From RUG13091 sp963619935 (GTDB taxonomy: Bacteria; Bacillota_I; Bacilli_A; RFN20; CAG-826): DNA of 5,140 nt. The notes beneath the pieces were generated by a model, which was not told the DNA's origin, did no database searches, and saw only the letters and a program-made list of their open reading frames with translations. How positions within the stretch are numbered: the stretch's first letter is position 1; every line of letters begins with the position of its first letter. The translations under genes were made by a program, and so were the position numbers. Below are positions 1 through 5,021 of the stretch, one piece after another. The stretch is from contig CAVEYA010000032.1 of the NCBI GenBank assembly GCA_963619935.1, positions 1-5,140 of the forward strand, given 5' to 3'.

Positions 1-194
1 AATAATCCTAATAAAAATTAATACTTAAATTTGAAACTAAAAATATAATAGCAATAATATCTTCTTTTTAACATAGGCATTATTAATAAAGTAGCAAAAT
101 AGAAGTAATAAAATAAATAAGAAAATAGAATAAATCAAAGAGTATGTAAGTAGGTTATACAATAATCAAATTTCTTTAATTTGCATAATTCTTG

Positions 195-200
195 TATAAA
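195..200 (+). promoter_or_regulatory. Candidate -10 element for the rnf operon
   Basis: TATAAA matches the sigma-A -10 consensus at five of six positions and would give a leader of about 50 bases before rnfC. At a 17-base spacing the -35 hexamer would be TTCTTT (172-177), which is poor, and there is no correctly spaced TG extension. Many similar hexamers are expected in DNA this AT-rich, so this is only the best-placed candidate. Confidence 0.2.
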
Positions 201-226
201 AGAAAAATTTTTAAAAAATTATGAAC

Positions 227-244
227 ATTCTTCTTAAAAAGAAT
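227..244. repeat. Short inverted repeat just before rnfC
   Basis: ATTCTT (227-232) and AAGAAT (239-244) are perfect 6-base inverted arms around a 6-base centre. A shifted pairing, TTCTT/AAGAA at 231-235 and 239-243, is also possible. It lies 14 bases before the rnfC start, so it could be an operator or a weak hairpin affecting initiation. Chance occurrence is quite likely at this base composition. Confidence 0.2.
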
Positions 245-258
245 TAGACTATACTTAT

Positions 259-1572
259 ATGAATTTCAAACATACAAAAATTAAAGACACAAAGGGATTG
301 CTTAGACAGCTCCCAACTCTTAGATATACGAAATCTAAATATTTGTATATCGCCACTGATAACGCTAGATGTCCAAAATCGGAAGTCTATATCCAACCAG
401 GAGACCATGTTAAATGTTGTCAAATCGTTGGTATGCGTCATGGTGCTTTTTTTGATCAACCAATCCACACAGCTTGTTCTGGCACATTTGTTGGTTATGA
501 AAAACACTATCACCGTTCTGGAAAACTAGTGAACTTCATGAAAATCGAAAATGATTTTAAAGATGATTATGATGACTATGTCAAAGAAAGAACACCTGAG
601 GAAATCGCAAAATTAACAAAGGAAGATATGGTAGAAATCTTAAAAAACTGCGCTTTAGTAGGTCTAGGTGGTTCTTCTTTCCCAACATACATCAAATTTC
701 AAACTAATGAAAAAATTAATACCATCTTAATTAACGGCATTGAATGTGAACCTTATATCACCGCAGACCAAAGAATTATGATGGAATACCCAAAACGTAT
801 TGTTTCCGGTATCAAATATGTGATGCAGGCATTCAACTGCCATGATGCACGCATATGCATTAAAAAGAAATATAAGGATTTAAAAGCCATGTGGGATGAA
901 TATCTCAAAAGAGAAGAAAACGATCCTCTTGGTAAAGATATTAAGATTAGTTTAGTGGGAAACTACTATCCACAAGGTTGGGAAGTAGAAATGATTAAAT
1001 CCGCAACTGGAATTAGATTAAAACCAGGCGAACTTCCAAGTAAACATGGAATTTTAAACTTTAACGTATCCACAATCGTAGGCTTATATAAAGCCATAAG
1101 ATACAATATGCCAGTTATTAAAAGAGATATTACTGTCACAGGTGATGGCATTAAGTATCCAACCAACTTTAGAGTTACTGTTGGCACATCCGTTAAAGAA
1201 TTAATTGATATGTGTGGTGGTTATAAAGATCCAGAAAAAGAAAAAGTCTTTATTTTGGGCGGCCCAATGATGGGTGCCTCATTACCAAGTGATGATACAA
1301 TTGTCACTAAGACAGTTACTTCTGTTATTGTTTTAAATAAAACAAAAGAAATCGAACAACCATGTGTAAGATGCGGTAAATGCGTTTTATCTTGTCCACA
1401 AGGTTTATTGCCAGTCGAGATTATGAACGCAGTTAAATCTTTAAATAAAGAAAAGATTAAAATGCTTAATCCAACAAAATGTATTGAATGTGGTCTATGT
1501 GCCTATGGATGTACAAGCAAAATCCAAGTCACAGATTATATTAGAAAGGCCAAAATAATGGCGAAGTTATAA
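259..1572 (+). CDS. rnfC: Rnf complex subunit RnfC (NAD(H)-binding iron-sulfur flavoprotein)
   Basis: RnfC is the peripheral cytoplasmic subunit where NAD+ is reduced or NADH oxidised in the ferredoxin:NAD+ oxidoreductase. The 437-aa length is typical for the family. Domains in order: an RnfC barrel-sandwich domain (about 15-95, with PGD at 47-49 and CSGT at 73-76); a Complex I 51-kDa-like NADH/FMN domain with the glycine-rich loop VGLGGSSFPT (134-143) and NGIECEPYITAD (159-170); an SLBB-type region (about 288-335); GGPMMG (334-339); and two [4Fe-4S] motifs, C369/C372/C375/C379 and C408/C411/C414/C418. The last motif ends in Cys-Thr instead of the usual Cys-Pro, and the N-terminal Gly-x-His-Pro signature of typical RnfC is absent. 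ATG 259 is the only start codon after the in-frame stop at 235-237. The ribosome binding site is weak. The gene heads the operon, as in clostridial rnf clusters. Confidence 0.96.
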   Translation: MNFKHTKIKDTKGLLRQLPTLRYTKSKYLYIATDNARCPKSEVYIQPGDHVKCCQIVGMRHGAFFDQPIHTACSGTFVGYEKHYHRSGKLVNFMKIENDFKDDYDDYVKERTPEEIAKLTKEDMVEILKNCALVGLGGSSFPTYIKFQTNEKINTILINGIECEPYITADQRIMMEYPKRIVSGIKYVMQAFNCHDARICIKKKYKDLKAMWDEYLKREENDPLGKDIKISLVGNYYPQGWEVEMIKSATGIRLKPGELPSKHGILNFNVSTIVGLYKAIRYNMPVIKRDITVTGDGIKYPTNFRVTVGTSVKELIDMCGGYKDPEKEKVFILGGPMMGASLPSDDTIVTKTVTSVIVLNKTKEIEQPCVRCGKCVLSCPQGLLPVEIMNAVKSLNKEKIKMLNPTKCIECGLCAYGCTSKIQVTDYIRKAKIMAKL

Positions 1573-1573
1573 T

Positions 1574-2704
1574 ATGAATATTGTTAAAGAAAACGCTCCA
1601 CATATTAGAAAGAAAATTTCCGTACAAAGAATGATGCTTGATGTCATCATTGCTCTTTTACCTGTCGTTATTATGTCTTTAGTTGTTTACCAGCTAAAAG
1701 CTTTAATGATTATTGGTATTTCAATTGTCACCATGGTTTTAGCGGAATTTGTGTATGTTGGTTTAAGAAATAAAATGCCAAAAGATGGTGACAAACATTC
1801 CTTTAAAGAAAAATTCTTATATGCTTATAAAGGACATTACACAGTTGTTAACATAGTTGCTCCGATTGTTAGCGCATTAATCTTTGCCATGATTATGCCT
1901 GCTAATGCAACTTGGTATGCAACCTTAGTCGGCTCATTATTAGGAATCACATTAGGTAAATTAGTATTCGGTGGTTTAGGCAACAACATCTTTAATCCTG
2001 CCGCAGTTGGTATGGTGATTAGCAAGATTTGTTTTGCTAGTAATTATCCTGCTATCGATTATAGTAAATATTCCTATATTGATGTTTCCGCTGGCGGAAC
2101 ACCATTATCAGATTTAGCGAGTAATGGATTAAGCACAGCCTTAAATGATTATTCAATCTTTAATCTCTTATTTGGTCGAATCGGTGGAACCTTAGGCGAA
2201 GCATGTTCTATCTTAATTATTATCGGTGCGATTTATCTATTAATTAGACACGCTGCTGATTTTAGAAGTATGTTAAGTTATTTAGGAACATTCTTATTCT
2301 TAATTTTAATTTCTGGTATTGTGATTATTAATGTTAATCCAAATAATATAAATTATTTAAGTTTCGTTTTATATGAATTATTAACCGGTGGTTTGCTCTT
2401 TGGTGCAGCATTTATGATTACTGATCCAGTAACATCTCCAATTACTTCACCTGGCAGAGTTATTTACGGTATTTTAGTTGGTATTTTAACTGTCTTTATT
2501 CGTTTCTTTGCCGCTTTACCAGAAGGTGTTGCCTTCTCCATATTAATTGGCAATATGTGCGCTCCATTAATTGACCAAGTCAAGTGGAGTTCACAAAAAT
2601 ACACAGTCAAGAAATTAATTGTTATGGCGTGCATGCTAATTATTTCAGCAGCGGTATTAGTAATTGTTTTAATCTTCAAGAAGGATGGTTTCTGGTATGA
2701 ATAA
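1574..2704 (+). CDS. rnfD: Rnf complex membrane subunit RnfD (covalent FMN carrier)
   Basis: RnfD is a polytopic inner-membrane subunit, homologous to NqrB, that carries FMN on a threonine through a phosphoester bond and takes part in ion-coupled electron transfer. Family signatures include GGLGNNIFNPAAVG (133-146), GGTLGEAC (204-211), FMITDPVTSP (280-289) and PEGVAFSILIGNMCAPLID (316-334). The probable FMN acceptor is T176 in DVSAGGTPL (170-178), where the usual Ser/Thr-Gly-Ala-Thr is Ala-Gly-Gly-Thr. Around ten hydrophobic spans are visible, for example about 22-40, 43-63, 93-132, 211-225, 235-253, 264-283, 296-313 and 346-367. At 376 aa it is somewhat longer than the 310-350 aa I expect for the family, partly from a charged loop near 65-90. 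It begins one base after the rnfC stop, with only a weak GGCGAAG ribosome site. Confidence 0.95.
   Translation: MNIVKENAPHIRKKISVQRMMLDVIIALLPVVIMSLVVYQLKALMIIGISIVTMVLAEFVYVGLRNKMPKDGDKHSFKEKFLYAYKGHYTVVNIVAPIVSALIFAMIMPANATWYATLVGSLLGITLGKLVFGGLGNNIFNPAAVGMVISKICFASNYPAIDYSKYSYIDVSAGGTPLSDLASNGLSTALNDYSIFNLLFGRIGGTLGEACSILIIIGAIYLLIRHAADFRSMLSYLGTFLFLILISGIVIINVNPNNINYLSFVLYELLTGGLLFGAAFMITDPVTSPITSPGRVIYGILVGILTVFIRFFAALPEGVAFSILIGNMCAPLIDQVKWSSQKYTVKKLIVMACMLIISAAVLVIVLIFKKDGFWYE
2682..2688 (+). promoter_or_regulatory. Ribosome binding site deciding the rnfG start
   Basis: AGGATGG lies eight bases before ATG 2697 and resembles a Shine-Dalgarno sequence. The upstream in-frame ATG at 2685 lies inside this motif and has no purine-rich site of its own at a usable distance. 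This supports initiation of rnfG at 2697, overlapping the end of rnfD by eight bases. Confidence 0.6.
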
Positions 2705-3227
2705 AAATATGAAAAAATATATCATCACATCCTTAACTCTTTGCGCAATTGGTGCTGCCGCAGCATTAGTTATTGGTGGCACTCACTTATTAACTAAAGA
2801 CCGCATTGCCCAAAACGAAAAAGAAAAACAAAAGAAAGCTTTAAAAGAAGTCTTTGAAAGTGCAGATAAATTTTCTGAAGCCGCTAATGACTTTGTCATT
2901 TCTAAACATAATTATTTGCAAAACTACTACATCGCTTATAGCGAAGAAGTCGAACTTGGCTATGTTTATTTAGTTGATGGCAAAAACGCTTATGGTGAAA
3001 TTTCTTTGATGGTCGGTATCACTGATGCAGGCATCGGACAAATCTCCATTATCACTAATACACAAACATATGGCACAACACTTGAAGATAATTATATTAC
3101 TCCATATCAAAATGGTACTTCATCTTTAGATGATGTTTCTTGTGGAGCTACCTATGGAGCTAAATTAATACAAAGCATGACTAAACAAGCTAATGAAGAT
3201 TATTTAGCGAGAAAGGAAGTAAAATAA
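2697..3227 (+). CDS. rnfG: Rnf complex subunit RnfG (covalent FMN carrier)
   Basis: RnfG is homologous to NqrC. It has one N-terminal membrane anchor and an FMN-binding domain outside the cytoplasmic membrane, and it passes electrons between complex cofactors. From ATG 2697 it is 176 aa. A hydrophobic segment spans about residues 8-30, followed by a charged stretch (Lys/Glu-rich, 33-57) and the FMN-binding domain. The FMN acceptor is probably T152 in DVSCGAT (146-152), where the normal Ser-Gly-Ala-Thr has Cys in place of Ser. The conserved Glu-Thr-Pro-Gly-Leu-Gly loop appears only as QTYGTT (123-128), so the domain is divergent. The short length is near the lower end of the family. Starts at 2685 or 2709 are possible, but 2697 has the best ribosome site. 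It overlaps rnfD by 8 bases and rnfE by 1 base. Confidence 0.9.
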   Translation: MNKNMKKYIITSLTLCAIGAAAALVIGGTHLLTKDRIAQNEKEKQKKALKEVFESADKFSEAANDFVISKHNYLQNYYIAYSEEVELGYVYLVDGKNAYGEISLMVGITDAGIGQISIITNTQTYGTTLEDNYITPYQNGTSSLDDVSCGATYGAKLIQSMTKQANEDYLARKEVK

Positions 3228-3931
3228 TGAGCGAAAAAGTTAATCAAAAGAAAAACTTCCTTAAAGGATTGTTTATTGAAAACCCACTATTCGTATCGAT
3301 ATTAGGCACATGTCCAGCTTTAGCCACAACTAAAACTATCGAATCTGCAATAGGTATGGGTTTACTATTTATTATCGTTTTAATTTGTTCTAACGTATTA
3401 ATCTCTCTCGTGAAGAAGTTAATTCCTGAAGAAATTAGAACTCCTTCTTACATTGTGATTATTGCGACATTTGTCACGATGGTCAAAATGTTTGCCCAAG
3501 CGTTCTTACCAGAACTTTATTCCACATTAGGTGTTTTCATTTCCTTAATCGTTGTGAACTGTATCGTACTTGGTAGAGCAGAAGCATATGCTTCTAAAAA
3601 CTCTGTAATCTCATCATTCTTTGATGCGTTAGGCATGGGCATTGGTTATACATTAGCATTATTATCCATTGCTTTATTCCGTGAAATCATCGGTTCAGGA
3701 ATGATTACCTTTGGTAAAATCTTTACCTTTATTCCTGTTACTCATCTTTACATTTTAAGAAACGCAAGCGGATCGGTGAATTATTCGATTTCTTTATTCC
3801 AACAACCAGTTGGTGCGTTTATTGTTTTTGGTACAATTCTTGCTATCTTAGCGTATCGTAAAAATAGTAAAGCTGATAACGCATTAGCAAAGAAGAGAAG
3901 AGATGCTTTAAAAGCTAAGGAGGTCAAATAA
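3227..3931 (+). CDS. rnfE: Rnf complex membrane subunit RnfE
   Basis: RnfE is a six-helix membrane protein homologous to NqrD. With RnfA it forms the membrane core and supplies two of four cysteines to an intramembrane iron-sulfur centre. The 234-aa product has the N-terminal signature GLFIENPLFVSILGTCPALA (14-33, with C29), then VNCIVLGRAEAYASKN (110-125, with C112), FFDALGMGIG (131-140, with D133) and FREIIGSG (151-158). Six hydrophobic spans are compatible with the sequence, and the C-terminal tail is highly basic (Lys/Arg, 211-234). K87 lies in an otherwise apolar helix (TFVTMVKMF, 81-89). The usual Ile-Pro-Leu-Ile before the second cysteine reads ISLI (105-108). The ATG overlaps the rnfG stop (TAATG), with AAGGAAG at 3213-3219 as the ribosome site. 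Confidence 0.95.
   Translation: MSEKVNQKKNFLKGLFIENPLFVSILGTCPALATTKTIESAIGMGLLFIIVLICSNVLISLVKKLIPEEIRTPSYIVIIATFVTMVKMFAQAFLPELYSTLGVFISLIVVNCIVLGRAEAYASKNSVISSFFDALGMGIGYTLALLSIALFREIIGSGMITFGKIFTFIPVTHLYILRNASGSVNYSISLFQQPVGAFIVFGTILAILAYRKNSKADNALAKKRRDALKAKEVK
3917..3924 (+). promoter_or_regulatory. Strong ribosome binding site of rnfA
   Basis: AAGGAGGT is a near-perfect anti-Shine-Dalgarno match, eight bases before ATG 3933 and inside the last codons of rnfE. It is the strongest ribosome site in the window and firmly fixes the rnfA start. Confidence 0.8.
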
Positions 3932-3932
3932 G

Positions 3933-4517
3933 ATGAACATATTAGTGACTTTCTTACTTGGCATTGTTTCCAGTATGTTAATTGATAACGTTTTGTTATC
4001 ACGTTTCTATGGCATTTGTCCATTCTTAGGTGTTTCTAATAAACCTAAGAGCGCTTTAGGCATGGGCTTAGCGGTTGTCTTTGTTATTGTTTTAGCAAGT
4101 GCAATTTGTTGGCCGTTATATCAACTACTCGCTTTAGCGGATATTGCTTTTATGGACACAGTAGTCTATATCTTAGTGATTGCTTGTTTAGTCCAATTAG
4201 TGGGTTTATTTATTAAAAAATATTCCCCATCTTTGTATAAATCTCTTGGTATCTATTTACCATTGATTACCACAAACTGTGCAGTTTTAGGTGTCGTACA
4301 AGGTAACACTGACAGTGCTTTAAATTTTGTGGAATCAATGAGTAATGCCTTAGGTACATCATTAGGTTTCTTATTAGTCATCTTTATCTTCTCTTGTATT
4401 AGAACAAGATTAGATACACCAAATATTCCTAAGGCTTTTAGAGGGCTTCCAATTGCTTTAATTACTGCCTCTTTAATGGCTTTAGCGTTCATTGGTTTAG
4501 GAGGCATGGTGAACTAA
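3933..4517 (+). CDS. rnfA: Rnf complex membrane subunit RnfA
   Basis: RnfA is the NqrE-like partner of RnfE. It is a six-helix membrane protein of inverted topology contributing two cysteines to the shared intramembrane iron-sulfur centre. The 194-aa length is exactly typical. Conserved blocks are FYGICPFLGVS (25-35, with C29), ALGMGLAVVFV (41-51), SLGIYLPLITTNCAVLG (104-120, with C116), AFRGLPIALITA (168-179) and LMALAFIGLGG (181-191). Two otherwise conserved acidic positions are changed. The Glu of the VQxxEM helix, equivalent to NqrE Glu95 and present in E. coli RsxA as I recall it, is Gly91 (VQLVGLF). The Glu of the IRERL motif is Thr158 (IRTRL). It starts one base after rnfE, and its stop overlaps the next start as TAATG. 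Confidence 0.96.
   Translation: MNILVTFLLGIVSSMLIDNVLLSRFYGICPFLGVSNKPKSALGMGLAVVFVIVLASAICWPLYQLLALADIAFMDTVVYILVIACLVQLVGLFIKKYSPSLYKSLGIYLPLITTNCAVLGVVQGNTDSALNFVESMSNALGTSLGFLLVIFIFSCIRTRLDTPNIPKAFRGLPIALITASLMALAFIGLGGMVN
4497..4504 (+). promoter_or_regulatory. Ribosome binding site of the small cysteine-rich gene
   Basis: TTAGGAGG contains a full AGGAGG core (4499-4504), 12 bases before ATG 4517 and within the final codons of rnfA. The spacing is slightly long but workable, and together with the TATTA-free TAATG overlap it supports the 59-codon frame as a translated gene. Confidence 0.6.
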
Positions 4518-4696
4518 TGGTTTATTTAATTATTTCCATTATTGTCATTATTGCCCTAGTCGTTTTATTTATGGTGAGTTTTGTACTATATAAGAAAACT
4601 CCAGCTCCTAAAGGATGCGAAAATCTAATGATTAATGAAGAAAACTGTATGGCTTGTTCTAATCAAGCTTGTGCACATAAAAAGAAGGAACAATAA
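4517..4696 (+). CDS. Small NqrM-like (DUF539-like) cysteine-rich membrane protein
   Basis: This 59-codon gene is short enough to be missed by ORF callers but is well placed: TAATG overlap with rnfA, AGGAGG upstream, and a two-base gap to rnfB. The product has one strongly hydrophobic N-terminal helix (about 3-25), a basic/proline linker (YKKTPAPK, 25-32), and a short soluble tail with four cysteines at C34, C44, C47 and C52, ending in basic residues. The architecture of one helix, then Gly-Cys, a short spacer, a C-x(2)-C-x(4)-C cluster and a Lys-rich end resembles NqrM (DUF539), a small protein required for Na+-NQR maturation and thought to supply iron to the NqrD/NqrE site. Sitting right after rnfA and near rnfE, the homologous subunits, it may mature the RnfA/RnfE centre (inference). 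A FeoB-associated-type Cys-rich protein is an alternative. That the gene is real is more certain than the family call. Confidence 0.8.
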   Translation: MVYLIISIIVIIALVVLFMVSFVLYKKTPAPKGCENLMINEENCMACSNQACAHKKKEQ

Positions 4697-4698
4697 TT

Positions 4699-5019
4699 AT
4701 GAAAATTATTATCTTTGCGATTGCTATATTAGCCGGATTAGGCCTCATCTTAGGCTTTGCTTTAGCCATAGCGGCGAAAGTCTTAGAAGTTAAAGAAGAC
4801 GAAAGAATCGAAGAAGTCGCAAAAATGTTACCAAACTATAACTGTGGATCATGTGGTTACGCTGGCTGTAAAGGTATGGCGGAAGCCCTTGTCAAAGGTG
4901 ATGAACATAAATTAAGCAAATGTAAACCAGGTAAACCAGACTTACATTTTAATAAAATTAAACAATACCTTGATGAACATCCAAATCCAGATGGCAGTAA
5001 AGTCAAGGTGGATTTATAA
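4699..5019 (+). CDS. rnfB: Short RnfB with a membrane anchor and a single [4Fe-4S] domain
   Basis: RnfB is the membrane-anchored iron-sulfur subunit that normally receives electrons from ferredoxin. This 106-aa product has an N-terminal hydrophobic helix (about 2-27), an acidic linker (KVLEVKEDERIEE, 27-39) and the family's four-cysteine [4Fe-4S] domain: C49, C52, C57 (NCGSCGYAGC, 48-57) and C75 (KCKPGKP, 74-80). It then stops after a short hydrophilic tail. Typical RnfB proteins continue into two ferredoxin-type [4Fe-4S] motifs, reaching about 190 aa in E. coli RsxB and more in clostridia. Both are missing here. The stop is followed after two bases by the apbE start, and no cysteine-rich frame continues downstream, so this looks like a genuine short form, not a frameshift. 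GAAGGAA at 4684-4690 is the ribosome site. Confidence 0.9.
   Translation: MKIIIFAIAILAGLGLILGFALAIAAKVLEVKEDERIEEVAKMLPNYNCGSCGYAGCKGMAEALVKGDEHKLSKCKPGKPDLHFNKIKQYLDEHPNPDGSKVKVDL
5005..5012 (+). promoter_or_regulatory. Ribosome binding site of the apbE-like gene
   Basis: AAGGTGGA precedes ATG 5022 by nine bases and overlaps the last codons of rnfB. It supports the lipoprotein start chosen for the downstream gene and translation from the rnf message. Confidence 0.6.
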
Positions 5020-5021
5020 TC

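Larger units (their letters stand above)
1..258. other. AT-rich gene-free leader upstream of the rnf operon
   Basis: This stretch is about 17% GC (43 G/C in 258 bases), far below the genes that follow, and I see no open frame of useful length on either strand. It must hold the operon promoter and 5' untranslated region unless transcription begins further upstream. The composition makes promoter calls unreliable because TATAAT-like hexamers arise by chance: TATAAT at 44-49 and TACAAT at 158-163 both lack a convincing -35 partner. I see no riboswitch-like conserved core, no tRNA and no strong GC-rich terminator of an upstream gene. Confidence 0.8.

Noticed and set aside
181..186. TTGCAT as a -35 box
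   Set aside because: The only good -10-like hexamer downstream (TATAAA, 195-200) is just eight bases away, and nothing suitable lies at 16-18 bases.
221..247. An eight-codon open frame (ATG to TAG) just before rnfC that might be a leader peptide
   Set aside because: It has no ribosome site upstream, no run of a regulatory amino acid, and short ATG frames are expected by chance here.
1837..2679. Minus-strand open frames of 60-90 codons opposite rnfD and other genes
   Set aside because: They mirror strongly supported rnf genes, have no recognisable motifs or ribosome sites, and arise from codon bias on the coding strand.
2685..2696. Earlier in-frame ATG for rnfG at 2685
   Set aside because: It lies within the AGGATGG ribosome site and has no Shine-Dalgarno of its own. 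ATG 2697 is better placed.
4517..4696. FeoB-associated Cys-rich membrane protein
   Set aside because: Those proteins usually have close CxxCxxC spacing and lie beside feoB. Here the spacing is C-x9-C-x2-C-x4-C and the context is rnf, so NqrM-like is the better working call, though not proven.
259..5019. The cluster could be Na+-NQR instead of Rnf
   Set aside because: The first gene has the RnfC domain order with two C-terminal [4Fe-4S] motifs, and an RnfB-type protein is present. NqrA- and NqrF-like genes are absent, and the order C-D-G-E-A-B is that of Rnf.
259..5019. Mycoplasma genetic code (UGA as Trp)
   Set aside because: All Trp codons I checked (RnfC, RnfD, RnfA) are TGG and no gene contains an in-frame TGA. 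A UGA-Trp organism this AT-rich would be expected to use TGA.
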